Assembly: GCA_965216965.1 (NCBI GenBank)
Contig: CBDCGX010000050.1
Location: forward strand, 79,865 to 143,864
DNA from: CBDAKK01 sp965216965
GTDB lineage: Bacteria; Spirochaetota; Spirochaetia; WTKD01; G963693115
Reading direction: 5' to 3'
DNA length: 64,000 nucleotides
Below are positions 16,804 to 25,276 of the stretch, in pieces. Below the pieces are notes generated by a model, which was given only the letters and a program-made list of their open reading frames with translations, was not told the origin of the DNA and ran no database searches. Within the stretch, counting starts at the first letter, position 1, and every line of letters begins with the position of its first letter. A program made the position numbers and the translations under genes.

Positions 16804-18597
16804 ATGGTCATAAAAAATACCCATAAAATCCCTCTTTTGCTTTTATGTACTTTTGTTTTAGTTACGGGAGTGCCATTTTTCCCCTTTGCCCAATCTAACA
16901 AAGATATCACATCAAAAACCATAGTGCAATGGAAATTTACCCCCAAAACATCTACTGCTGTTGGATTTAACATTGATACTGCTACCATTGGAATGGCTGG
17001 AGTGGCACAACTTTCAGCAGAATATCTTATTAGCAAAAAACATACCGAAGAATTTACCAATGATGGATCAGAAGTATATGCACGCATTACTCTTAAAAAT
17101 GTTCAAATACGATTTTACAAAGAAAAGCAAACTCAAACAAATGAAAAGGACTCTACCACTAATAACAATAGTATTGCACCCTATATTACATATGACAGAA
17201 TAAATGGGATTATATACCTCGGCCCCGTATATATTAACCTTGCAAACATTCTGCACGATACTATTAAAATACAAAATACTACAAACGATTTCATTCCATA
17301 TTCTGTAATATCAACAGATATTATTCCTATATCGACAACATCGGGGTATTTAGAATCATCCCTCTTATATAGTAATAAAGAGAATAATAGCTATAAAAAA
17401 AATCCAACCCCATCCTTTAAGTACGAACCTACAAAAACATTTTTTAAAACCATTCCAAGTAGCCTTGGTCTCTCAATTGGGATACTTATTAAAGAGTATT
17501 TTGATTTTAGACTGGGAATTACCACAATGTACAGTTATGCACAAAGCATCCCTTTTAATTATAACCCCTTATCACTTTCGTTATTTTTCTCACTCCTTGG
17601 AATTAAAAACCTATCTTTTTTTATACACTCTGGAATTACAACTGGAATAAACGGATATAATACCTTTGATATAGACAATCCTTTAACTATTATAATGTTT
17701 TCTAGCTATACCTTTAATCTACCATCAATATCACTTACTCCACTACTGGGAGTACAGTTCAAACATATAGTCATGAAAAGCATAAACCAAAACGAAAGTG
17801 AAACAGGAAAATTCTTATATCAATTTGTAGACACAAATAAAGTTTCAATTATACCTATAAATATTTTTGAACTTAGAGCTGGAATCAAATTGAAATGGAA
17901 GCCATTGCAAAAAACACAAGAAAAAGGAAACTATTTAGACCTCAATGGAACCACACAAGAATATGTGACTGATGGAATCTCTTTAACATTTATTTACGGG
18001 AATGATGTTCATTATATATTTAGACAAACCATAGTGCCTTACCTGGGCGTAAAACTTGCTCTCTGGGAAAGTGAAAGCACTCTCAATACTGGTATTGTTC
18101 AAGGATGGAAAGCAGGGATAATACTTAACATTAACCATTCACAAGGAGGCTTTGTAGAAAACATTTCTGGTCTTAAAACATCTTATACATCTGTGAGATT
18201 AGAATCAAGAACTGATTTGGGTCTAGGGTTAGAAACAGAAGTGTCTATTAGTTTTTTTAAAATACGTATTGGTATTATAAGCAAAGTTTTTGATATATTC
18301 GACAAAAAAACAATTATAAAAAATATTGGACTTAATTTTCCTATGAAACGAGTATATCCAAATAGAATAGATGTTAGAACCTTCATTGGTCTGTCAATTG
18401 TAAAAATCATACCAAATACAACCTTTGAATTACTATGGCAAACCGGAGATTTATATAAGGATAAAACAGAATATTCAGTAACTACAACAAAGATAGATGA
18501 TAATTTTTTTAGAATTCAAAATAATTCTCATAGCTATTCATTCCCTTCTGATAACACATGGGGATATATTTCATTAAGTGCAACTATAACCTTTTAG
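16804..18597 (+). CDS. Predicted outer-membrane beta-barrel protein, function unknown
   Basis: The 597-residue protein has a signal peptide (hydrophobic residues about 9-25, cleavage near FPFAQS). A long run of alternating hydrophobic/polar strands follows, rich in Ile, Thr, Ser and Asn. The chain ends LSATITF, with the terminal phenylalanine typical of BAM-inserted barrels. No enzymatic motif is visible. It sits 19 bases behind the unknown coiled-coil gene and lacks a ribosome binding site, suggesting translational coupling. The next gene, proS, has its own start region. Confidence 0.7.
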   Translation: MVIKNTHKIPLLLLCTFVLVTGVPFFPFAQSNKDITSKTIVQWKFTPKTSTAVGFNIDTATIGMAGVAQLSAEYLISKKHTEEFTNDGSEVYARITLKNVQIRFYKEKQTQTNEKDSTTNNNSIAPYITYDRINGIIYLGPVYINLANILHDTIKIQNTTNDFIPYSVISTDIIPISTTSGYLESSLLYSNKENNSYKKNPTPSFKYEPTKTFFKTIPSSLGLSIGILIKEYFDFRLGITTMYSYAQSIPFNYNPLSLSLFFSLLGIKNLSFFIHSGITTGINGYNTFDIDNPLTIIMFSSYTFNLPSISLTPLLGVQFKHIVMKSINQNESETGKFLYQFVDTNKVSIIPINIFELRAGIKLKWKPLQKTQEKGNYLDLNGTTQEYVTDGISLTFIYGNDVHYIFRQTIVPYLGVKLALWESESTLNTGIVQGWKAGIILNINHSQGGFVENISGLKTSYTSVRLESRTDLGLGLETEVSISFFKIRIGIISKVFDIFDKKTIIKNIGLNFPMKRVYPNRIDVRTFIGLSIVKIIPNTTFELLWQTGDLYKDKTEYSVTTTKIDDNFFRIQNNSHSYSFPSDNTWGYISLSATITF

Positions 18598-18611
18598 CTA
18601 TGCTATTAAAA

Positions 18612-18628
18612 TATATTCTAAGAATATA
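18612..18628. repeat. Inverted repeat after the barrel gene
   Basis: TATATTCT and AGAATATA flank a single A at 18620. It lies 15 bases past the stop of the barrel gene and could be a weak terminator or operator. No T run follows. Confidence 0.35.
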
Positions 18629-18676
18629 ATAAATAACTGCAGACATCAAATACACTTCATGCTACACTAGAAAATC

Positions 18677-20110
18677 ATGGCAGAAAGTATTTCAAAAAAA
18701 GAAGACAATTTTTCCGATTGGTATGTACAAATTGTTACTCGTGCACAACTTGCAGACTATAGTCCTGTAAAAGGAACTATGGTTATTCGGCCTCGTGGTT
18801 ATGCAATATGGGAACATATGCAAAGAGAGCTAGACGATCGTCTAAAAAAAACAAATCACCAAAATGCATATTTTCCTTTCTTTATTCCTCAAAGTTTTAT
18901 AACAAAAGAAGAAGAACACGTAAAAGGATTTTCCCCTGAACTTGCAGTAGTAACACATGGTGGAGGGGAAAAGCTAGAAGAACCTCTCATAGCACGACCT
19001 ACTTCGGAAACAATTATATGGAGTATGTATAAAAAATGGATACAATCATATAGAGATCTTCCTCTTCTCATAAATCAATGGGCAAATGTTATCCGTTGGG
19101 AAAAACGAACTCGTCTTTTTTTACGGACAACAGAGTTTCTATGGCAAGAAGGCCATACCGCACATGAAACAAAAGAAGAAGCAAAAACAGAAACACAGAC
19201 AATACTTTCTCTCTATAAAGAATTTGCCGAAAATATTTTATCGCTTCCTGTTATACATGGAAAAAAAACAGAACAAGAAAAATTTGCAGGTGCAGTAGAT
19301 ACCTATGCAATTGAAGTATTACTTCAAGATGGAAAGTCACTACAAGCTGGCACTTCACATTTTTTAGGACAAAACTTCGCAAAAGCATTTGACGTAACGT
19401 ACCAAGCACGAGATCTTTCTCTTCATCATGTGTGGGCAAGTTCATGGGGAGTGTCTACTCGCCTTGTGGGGGCTGTTATAATGATGCACTCAGATAACAA
19501 GGGCCTCATAGTTCCACCTAAAATCGCCCCCACTCATGTAGTAATTATCCCAATATATAAAAAAAATACAGACAAACACGCTATTCGTACTGCTGCAAAC
19601 AATATACGAGAACATCTTGCATCTCAATATAGCGTGGTACTTGATGATGATGAAAATAACTCTCCTGGATGGAAATTCTCTGAGTGGGAATTAAGAGGTG
19701 CGTGCCTCAGAATAGAAATAGGACCTAAAGATGTTGAAAAGAAACACGCTGTATGCGTTAGACGCGATACAGGCGAAAAACAAAATATAGCATGGGGAGA
19801 TATATCACACTACGTTTCACACACACTCAATACAATGCAAGAAGACCTTCTTAAAAAAGCAAAAAAATTTAGAGAGGATAATACCCATCGTGTAAAAATA
19901 TTTGAAGAATTTATATCACTCATAGAAAAACCACTTCCTGGATATATTATTGCACCATGGGACGGCACTACAAAAACCGAGATTGCTATAAAAGAAAAAA
20001 CAAAAGCAAGCATACGAATACTTACAGATGAAACACCTTTTCCCTCTACATCTTGCATATACAGCAAGGCTCCTGCAAAACATATTGCAATATTCGCAAA
20101 AGCATATTAG
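18677..20110 (+). CDS. proS: Prolyl-tRNA synthetase, archaeal/eukaryotic type
   Basis: The 477-residue class II aminoacyl-tRNA synthetase charges tRNA-Pro. Class II motifs are seen: RGYAIWEHMQRELDDRLKK (motif 1 region, about 41), TSETIIWSMYKKW (about 114), FLRTTEFLWQEGHTAH (motif 2, about 152), and HHVWASSWGVSTRLVGAVIM (motif 3, about 252). The anticodon-binding domain follows (APTHVVIIPIY). It lacks the editing insertion of the bacterial type and ends in the short C-terminal zinc-like domain of the archaeal/eukaryotic type, as in Borrelia. TACACT lies 8 bases before ATG 18677, with no ribosome binding site. Confidence 0.96.
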   Translation: MAESISKKEDNFSDWYVQIVTRAQLADYSPVKGTMVIRPRGYAIWEHMQRELDDRLKKTNHQNAYFPFFIPQSFITKEEEHVKGFSPELAVVTHGGGEKLEEPLIARPTSETIIWSMYKKWIQSYRDLPLLINQWANVIRWEKRTRLFLRTTEFLWQEGHTAHETKEEAKTETQTILSLYKEFAENILSLPVIHGKKTEQEKFAGAVDTYAIEVLLQDGKSLQAGTSHFLGQNFAKAFDVTYQARDLSLHHVWASSWGVSTRLVGAVIMMHSDNKGLIVPPKIAPTHVVIIPIYKKNTDKHAIRTAANNIREHLASQYSVVLDDDENNSPGWKFSEWELRGACLRIEIGPKDVEKKHAVCVRRDTGEKQNIAWGDISHYVSHTLNTMQEDLLKKAKKFREDNTHRVKIFEEFISLIEKPLPGYIIAPWDGTTKTEIAIKEKTKASIRILTDETPFPSTSCIYSKAPAKHIAIFAKAY

Positions 20111-20161
20111 ATAATAAAATACTAATTACATACTCTTTAAATTATAAGATTATTTATGTGT

Positions 20162-20183
20162 TCCTTTTGTAAGGATTGTTTTA
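20162..20183 (+). terminator. Possible weak terminator after proS
   Basis: TCCTT and AAGGA form a 5-base stem with a 4-base loop, followed by TTGTTTT, about 50 bases past the proS stop. The stem is short, so confidence is low. Confidence 0.35.
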
Positions 20184-20216
20184 TGTAATAATACCTACAA
20201 ACACATAATTTAATGC

Positions 20217-20240
20217 TTTTATTACACGATTGTAATAAAA
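20217..20240. repeat. Perfect 10-bp inverted repeat upstream of 20330
   Basis: TTTTATTACA (20217-20226) and TGTAATAAAA (20231-20240) are perfect complements around CGAT. The position, about 90 bases before the next gene, suits an operator or a bidirectional transcription end. Confidence 0.5.
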
Positions 20241-20329
20241 CCTCAATATTAGTGACACATAATATAAAGATTTATTACTATACTACTAATATGCTTAAAA
20301 GCAAAATTAATATTAAATAGGAGAATATA

Positions 20330-20743
20330 ATGGAAGAACACCATATATCAGAAAATTCTCAAAAAGAAGAGAAAAAAAATAAACATACCCATAAAACTAT
20401 CATTGCAGGATTTGTATTAGCAGTATTAGGACTTATTTTAGTAAATATAACTCTAAGTGCAATAGGAGTCATATTATGTGCCATAGGTCTTGTTGACGCT
20501 AATAAAAAAACTGGCATACGAAAACTTGCTATCATAGGGCTTGTTGTCGCTATATTAGGATCATTCATCTCCGTTGGTAATCGCTATACGGGATATTCTA
20601 TGATGGGAGAAAATTACAATGGAAAAGGATTTTGGAGAGGTCTGGAAAACAGGGAAGGATTTTGTAATGGAAACGATCATGACAATAATCAAAGATGGGG
20701 AAATCAACTAGAAAAAGCATTCCCTCCTAAAAACAAAAGATAA
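20330..20743 (+). CDS. Small membrane protein with two transmembrane helices (DUF4190-like)
   Basis: The 137-residue protein has a charged His/Lys/Glu-rich N-terminus, two hydrophobic helices (about 24-50 and 62-85), and a hydrophilic Gly/Asn-rich tail with GFWRGLENREGFCNGND. The helical hairpin with small residues between resembles DUF4190-type membrane proteins of unknown role. The tail is unusual. A strong ribosome binding site, AGGAG, precedes ATG 20330, and a terminator follows at 20757. It is therefore a single-gene unit. Confidence 0.75.
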   Translation: MEEHHISENSQKEEKKNKHTHKTIIAGFVLAVLGLILVNITLSAIGVILCAIGLVDANKKTGIRKLAIIGLVVAILGSFISVGNRYTGYSMMGENYNGKGFWRGLENREGFCNGNDHDNNQRWGNQLEKAFPPKNKR

Positions 20744-20756
20744 ATATTCTTTAGTT

Positions 20757-20784
20757 AAAACCTCTACATATAAGTAGGGTTTTT
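20757..20784 (+). terminator. Rho-independent terminator after 20330-20743
   Basis: AAAACC(T)CTAC pairs with GTAGGGTTTT (one bulged T) around ATATAA, and is followed by further T residues. It sits 14 bases past the stop codon. Confidence 0.75.
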
Positions 20785-20849
20785 AACCATATTTTTTAAA
20801 AATATACTATACTAAAAACATAGTTATAGTTTCATAAACTGGGGGGTAT

Positions 20850-21833
20850 ATGTCAAAAGAAAAAATTGCACAGCTTTTATTAACACTTCCGCCTTTAAAG
20901 GCTGGAGAAGTCCTTAGAAACCTTGACGAACACTCAATACTTAAATCTGGGCAAGCAGTTCTAGACGACCTTAATAACAAAATACCATCTACATCAACAG
21001 CATCTCCTCCTCATGCTACATCTGAGAAAATCTTTATAAAAGAGACAGAAACACCTCAACCAGCAGAAAAAGTAGTAAAAGCTCTTTATACAATAGCTTT
21101 TGGAGAAAAAAAAGCAGATACTCTTTTTAAAAAGCTAATTAAAAAGCAAGTTGTTGATAGTTTTGACTTCTTAAACCTGTATAACGAAGATATTCTTATA
21201 ACAACATTCAAAGACGAGTCTCCTCTTATACTTGGTGTGATTCTTGGATATATGCAAAGCAAGAAGGCAGCAAAAATACTTTCCTTTTTTAAACCTCAAA
21301 AAAGAGCACATATAATTATGCAAATGGCACAGCATAAATATCCAAACACCATTGCTTTGCAAGCAATTATACAAACACTAAAGCATAAAATAACAGAAGT
21401 TATAAAAGAAAAAGAGCATCTAGAATCTCCTGGAGGCGTTACACGACTTACAGAAATACTTTCTCAACTTCCAATAGAACAACAGGATACTCTCTTATCT
21501 CACATTAAAGATAACACATTAAAAAACAATGTTAGCAAACATCTTATATCATGGAAAATGCTTTTATCCCTTTCTTCACATGACATCCATACAATTATAA
21601 AAAAATGCCCTATCAAAGAACTTGCCATGTTGGTTTTTACTGACGGGGTTGTTGCTCACCAAATAATTACAAAAGGACTAAGTGCTCATAATAATGATAT
21701 CCTTACTGAAGAAATACAACTATGTAAAAACCATACACATGTCATACATAAACACACCTTAGAGATATTACGAAACGACATATTTAAAAATGCACGAAAA
21801 ATAATGTCATATAATACAAAACTTGTAACCTAA
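20850..21833 (+). CDS. FliG-family flagellar motor switch paralog (spirochaete FliG1-like)
   Basis: The 327-residue protein shows the FliG layout. The middle domain has FDFLNLYNEDILITTF (about 107), LILGVILGYMQSKKAAKIL (about 126) and RAHIIMQMAQHKYPN. The C-terminal part begins GGVTRLTEILSQLP (about 191). The torque helix of canonical FliG, with its conserved charged residues, is not recognisable; that region reads LSSHDIHTIIKKCPIKELAM. This points to the divergent FliG1 paralog found in spirochaetes rather than the torque-generating copy. A GGGGGG ribosome binding site sits 3 bases before ATG 20850. No other flagellar gene is nearby. Confidence 0.72.
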   Translation: MSKEKIAQLLLTLPPLKAGEVLRNLDEHSILKSGQAVLDDLNNKIPSTSTASPPHATSEKIFIKETETPQPAEKVVKALYTIAFGEKKADTLFKKLIKKQVVDSFDFLNLYNEDILITTFKDESPLILGVILGYMQSKKAAKILSFFKPQKRAHIIMQMAQHKYPNTIALQAIIQTLKHKITEVIKEKEHLESPGGVTRLTEILSQLPIEQQDTLLSHIKDNTLKNNVSKHLISWKMLLSLSSHDIHTIIKKCPIKELAMLVFTDGVVAHQIITKGLSAHNNDILTEEIQLCKNHTHVIHKHTLEILRNDIFKNARKIMSYNTKLVT

Positions 21834-21844
21834 TAATGTAGTAC

Positions 21845-21850
21845 TATAAA
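21845..21850 (+). promoter_or_regulatory. -10 box 6 bases before pepD (leaderless)
   Basis: TATAAA at 21845-21850 is followed by TATAGT and ATG 21857. There is no ribosome binding site. A very similar TAAATATAGTATG context precedes the gene at 47004. Confidence 0.45.
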
Positions 21851-21856
21851 TATAGT

Positions 21857-23344
21857 ATGGAATTATTACAATCTTTAGAAAAAAAATTATTGTGGAAATA
21901 TTTTTTTGAACTTTCAAACATTCCTCGTCCATCTAAACACGAAGAAAAAGCTCAACAATGGGTAATACATTATGCAAAAAAATGGAATCTTCCGTATACA
22001 CAGGATAATTTTGGAAACATATTATTATCTGTTCCTGCAAATACGCAAACATTACAAAATGCCCCTTCAATTGTCATACAAAGCCATCTTGATATGGTGT
22101 GTGAAAAAGATGCTCATATTACCCACAATTTTTTTGAAGACGCACTCACATTACAAACAATAGAATATAAAAACACTAAATGGATAACAGCCTCTGGCAC
22201 TACTCTTGGAGCAGACAATGGAATAGCAGTAGCTATGGCTATGGCTCTTGCAGACCCTTCCTGTGAAACATCTCATGGTCCGTTAGAACTATTCTTTACG
22301 CTTGACGAAGAAACAGGACTAAACGGGGCCTTACATATGCAGAAAGACTTTTTCTCATCAGAATATCTCATTAACATAGATAATGCCAAAGAAGGAGTGT
22401 TGTGTATAGGATGTGCAGGCGGAAAAGACTTTGTTGCCACCATCCCCATATGTAAAGAAGCTATTGTTCAAGAATATTCTCATTATTCGCTTGTCTTAGA
22501 GGGCTTTTCTGGAGGACATAGCGGGATGGAAATTTATGACGGAAGGTGGAATGCTCTTAAAGGGATTGAATGCCTCCTCTCAGAATTTGAAGAATCTTTT
22601 GAATATCAGCTTTCTTTTATAGAAAGTGGTGAGAAACGAAATGCAATACCACATTTTGCAAAAGTAATCATACATACAAATAAAGACAATCTTACTAAAA
22701 TTCAAAAAATATCAGATGCATATATTACTACATTTAGGAAAAGCCTTCCCACTCTTGAAAAGAATATAACAACACATATAGAAACTGATCCTTCTTCTCA
22801 CACACATGCACTTTCAAAGGAATCTCTTTCTACTATTCTCACCCTCATTAGACAATGCCCCCACGGAGTACTACTTCGCAGAGGAACACAAAGCGATGAT
22901 TCTTCTCTCTCAAACAACCTAGCTTCTATACGCACCCATGAAAATTCTATAGTTATAGTTAATAATAGTCGCTTCGATTCAAAATATGGAAAGAGATACA
23001 TTTCACGTATTATACTTTCAATTTTTGAAAAAATAACAAAAAACATATATACAGAAAACAATTATCCCGCATGGGAACCAGAATATAACACCCCCCTTCA
23101 GAAGCTTTTTATAAAATCATATAAAAAGCATTACAATACACCTCCTCTTGTGAGTTGTGTGCACGCTGGACTTGAATGTGGTTTTATAAAATCAAACACA
23201 AGCCACCCTCTTGATATAATCGCTATCGGTCCTGATATTGAATTTTTACACTCTCCTAAAGAACGCCTTAATATTGAATCAACAAACAAAACTTGGACTG
23301 TACTGCGTACAGTAATACAAAACATAATGGATGTAAAATTATGA
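21857..23344 (+). CDS. pepD: Aminoacyl-histidine dipeptidase (peptidase D, M20C)
   Basis: The 495-residue cytosolic zinc peptidase cleaves Xaa-His and other dipeptides. M20C motifs are clear: IPRPSKHEEKA (about 19), QSHLDMVCEK (His and Asp of the metal site, about 76), LGADNGIAVAMAMALAD (metal Asp, about 117), LDEETGLNGA (catalytic Glu pair, about 151), GGHSGMEI (about 214) and HAGLECG near the C-terminus (about 435). Length is normal for the family. A TATAAA box lies 6 bases before the start. Its stop overlaps the ATG of the phosphatase gene (ATGA). Confidence 0.93.
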   Translation: MELLQSLEKKLLWKYFFELSNIPRPSKHEEKAQQWVIHYAKKWNLPYTQDNFGNILLSVPANTQTLQNAPSIVIQSHLDMVCEKDAHITHNFFEDALTLQTIEYKNTKWITASGTTLGADNGIAVAMAMALADPSCETSHGPLELFFTLDEETGLNGALHMQKDFFSSEYLINIDNAKEGVLCIGCAGGKDFVATIPICKEAIVQEYSHYSLVLEGFSGGHSGMEIYDGRWNALKGIECLLSEFEESFEYQLSFIESGEKRNAIPHFAKVIIHTNKDNLTKIQKISDAYITTFRKSLPTLEKNITTHIETDPSSHTHALSKESLSTILTLIRQCPHGVLLRRGTQSDDSSLSNNLASIRTHENSIVIVNNSRFDSKYGKRYISRIILSIFEKITKNIYTENNYPAWEPEYNTPLQKLFIKSYKKHYNTPPLVSCVHAGLECGFIKSNTSHPLDIIAIGPDIEFLHSPKERLNIESTNKTWTVLRTVIQNIMDVKL

Positions 23345-23820
23345 AAAAGAAAAAAATACTCTTTGTTTGTACAGGCAATATTTGTAGAAGTCCACTTGCT
23401 CATCGACTGTTTGAAAAAATTGCAAAAGAAAAAAACCGTAAAGATCATTTTGAAGTGGATTCTTGTGGTATTGGAGCATGGCATGTGGGAGATAATGCAG
23501 ATATTCGAATGCAAAAACTCACAATAAAAAAAGGATGGAAACTTGATAAGGTTGCTCGACAGATAACAATTAATGACTTTTATAATTTCGACATAATACT
23601 AGTAATGGATAGGGGACATATTGCCTCGCTACAGTCTATGCTCAAAAACAATCCCAACCTAGTTAAAAAAATACATCTATTTAGAGAGTTTGATCCTCAA
23701 ACATCAAAAGAAGATGATGAAGTACCCGATCCTTATTATAATCACGATAATTTGGATGGGTTTGAAGTTGTTTATACAATGATAGACCGAACGTGTAGAA
23801 AGGCTATTGACGTTTTATAG
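23341..23820 (+). CDS. Low-molecular-weight protein tyrosine phosphatase
   Basis: The 159-residue cytosolic enzyme has the P-loop FVCTGNICRSP (CX5R-S) near the N-terminus and the general-acid motif DEVPDPYY near residue 130. Both are needed for catalysis, so it is probably active. I start it at ATG 23341, which overlaps the pepD stop by four bases (ATGA), rather than at a longer upstream frame lying inside pepD. It is translationally coupled to pepD. Its stop overlaps that of the convergent reductase gene by six bases. Substrate is unknown. Confidence 0.92.
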   Translation: MKKKKILFVCTGNICRSPLAHRLFEKIAKEKNRKDHFEVDSCGIGAWHVGDNADIRMQKLTIKKGWKLDKVARQITINDFYNFDIILVMDRGHIASLQSMLKNNPNLVKKIHLFREFDPQTSKEDDEVPDPYYNHDNLDGFEVVYTMIDRTCRKAIDVL

Positions 23821-24390
23821 ATATATTCTTTGTATTGTTTCTATGCATTGAGATATCCATTGTGAACGTTGATTATATGTAGAATTCTTTACATCGTGCA
23901 ATATACAATATTCTTTTTTCTTAATACCCGTATAATATTTCAATCTTTTATGAAATATATCTAAAGACATCTCTATACTTTCTGCACATTTTTCATTGCT
24001 GGTAACAGCATATACAATAGAAAGCGTATTAAGTTTCTTTTCAATACTCGGCACCTCAACATCTCTTTCATAAGAAAATGCCACTCCACTTGAGAATACT
24101 CTTTGTAGCCATCCTACCATTCTTGCTGGCGGCATAGACCACCAATCTGGAAAGAACAACACAAGTTGTGTGATATTAAGTAATTTTTTCTGAAATTCAA
24201 GCGTTTGTTCTTCAAAAGAAATTTTTCTTTTGAATTCTTCTTCACTTAGTATAGGATCATATTGTATCCCATCAAGGTAATAAAATGCTACTGGACGTTT
24301 AGCATTATGTAACACTGTATACACATGAGTAGCCGCATTTACAACAAGACTATCTTTTAAAGGGTGAGAAACCACAATCATGCTATACAT
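23815..24390 (-). CDS. Flavodoxin-fold NAD(P)H quinone reductase family protein
   Basis: The 191-residue protein belongs to the Flavodoxin_2 (MdaB/YwrO/KefF-like) family. The N-terminal MIVVSHPLKDSLVVNAATHV is the FMN phosphate-binding segment, and LVLFFPDWWSMPPARMVGWL (about 93) is the conserved PxWWxxxP-type motif. FAD or FMN-dependent two-electron reduction of quinones is the usual activity. A second ATG lies 3 codons in. It is divergent from the TPP-riboswitch operon, with about 30 bases between the start codon and the riboswitch. Confidence 0.82.
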   Translation of the reverse strand: MYSMIVVSHPLKDSLVVNAATHVYTVLHNAKRPVAFYYLDGIQYDPILSEEEFKRKISFEEQTLEFQKKLLNITQLVLFFPDWWSMPPARMVGWLQRVFSSGVAFSYERDVEVPSIEKKLNTLSIVYAVTSNEKCAESIEMSLDIFHKRLKYYTGIKKKEYCILHDVKNSTYNQRSQWISQCIETIQRIYL

Positions 24391-24403
24391 AATAGTACTA
24401 TTA

Positions 24404-24412
24404 TGATATAAT
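24404..24412 (+). promoter_or_regulatory. Extended -10 promoter of the TPP-riboswitch operon
   Basis: TGATATAAT (24404-24412) is an extended -10 element. Initiation 6-7 bases later would start the RNA at about 24419, right at the 5' end of the riboswitch. Confidence 0.65.
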
Positions 24413-24418
24413 AAATTG

Positions 24419-24502
24419 TAATCGTGGGGGTGCTAAAACTAGCTGAGAGAAATATAATCAACCCCTAATACCTGATTCGGATAATGCCGACGGAGGAAAC
24501 GA
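24419..24502 (+). promoter_or_regulatory. TPP riboswitch (THI element) controlling thiX
   Basis: The conserved core is present in order: GGGGGTGC (24426-24433), GCTGAGAGA, ACCCC, TACCTGATTCGGATAATGCC and GGAGGAAACGA. The closing stem pairs TCGT (24422-24425) with ACGA (24499-24502), which abuts the ATG at 24503. The GGAGG ribosome binding site (24492-24496) is the 3' part of the aptamer. Thiamine pyrophosphate binding would therefore hide the ribosome binding site directly, i.e. translational control without a separate expression platform. There is no terminator hairpin. Confidence 0.95.
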
Positions 24503-25267
24503 ATGGTAATTCAAAAATACATTCTCCCTTTTATTTTCTTTATAATATTTCTTTTGATATGGCAATTTCTTGTATCACTCGGGATTCTTCATGCATTTAT
24601 AATTCCAGGACCTCTTTCTATTTTTGAGACTCTTATAAAAGACAGAAACCTTATAATACACAATGCCCTTATAACATCTGGAATAACACTACTCGGTGTA
24701 TTTTTCTCAATTATTACAGCCTTTTTTACAGCAATAGCACTAGATACTTTTACTATTCTCAAGAATATTTTTTATCCCATAATACTTATGTTGCAAATAA
24801 TTCCTATACTAATATTTGCCCCCCTCTTAGTGCTTCTTTTGGGATATGGAATTAAGACACAACTTATTATAGTTACTCTTATGTGTTTCTTTCCTATACT
24901 TATAAGTTTGCTTCGCGGGTTTGAAAGCACATCAACAGAATATATATCATTACTGCAAAGTATGGGTGCAACACAATCACAAATATTTTACTGGATAAAA
25001 TTTCCCTCTGCTCTCTTCTCAATGCTTTCAGGATTACGTATTGCCATTACATATTCAATTACAGCATCTATAATAAGCGAATGGGTTTCTTCTATTAACG
25101 GATTAGGAGTAATAATGATTAAAAGCCAGAAAAGTTTTCTCATAGAAAGAGTTTTTGCTATTAATGTAGTAATACTTATACTGAGTTTTTTCTTTTATAG
25201 CATTGTTGTGTTTATAGAAAAATCATGTATGCCTTGGAAAAAAACAAATATAAAATCAACTTCTTAG
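24503..25267 (+). CDS. thiX: ABC transporter permease for a thiamine precursor
   Basis: The 254-residue inner-membrane protein has about six helices and a binding-protein-dependent transport EAA loop (EYISLLQSMGATQSQIFYWI, about 150-170). The TPP riboswitch and the following NMT1/THI5-like binding protein identify it as ThiX, the permease for a pyrimidine such as formylaminopyrimidine or HMP, or for thiamine itself. Its ATG directly follows the riboswitch closing stem. The stop is 9 bases before the next gene. Confidence 0.88.
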   Translation: MVIQKYILPFIFFIIFLLIWQFLVSLGILHAFIIPGPLSIFETLIKDRNLIIHNALITSGITLLGVFFSIITAFFTAIALDTFTILKNIFYPIILMLQIIPILIFAPLLVLLLGYGIKTQLIIVTLMCFFPILISLLRGFESTSTEYISLLQSMGATQSQIFYWIKFPSALFSMLSGLRIAITYSITASIISEWVSSINGLGVIMIKSQKSFLIERVFAINVVILILSFFFYSIVVFIEKSCMPWKKTNIKSTS

Positions 25268-25276
25268 GAGAAAACA

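Noticed and set aside
20850..21833. Canonical motor-switch FliG
   Set aside because: The torque-helix region with its conserved charged residues is not recognisable and there are no neighbouring fli genes, so I call it a FliG paralog instead.
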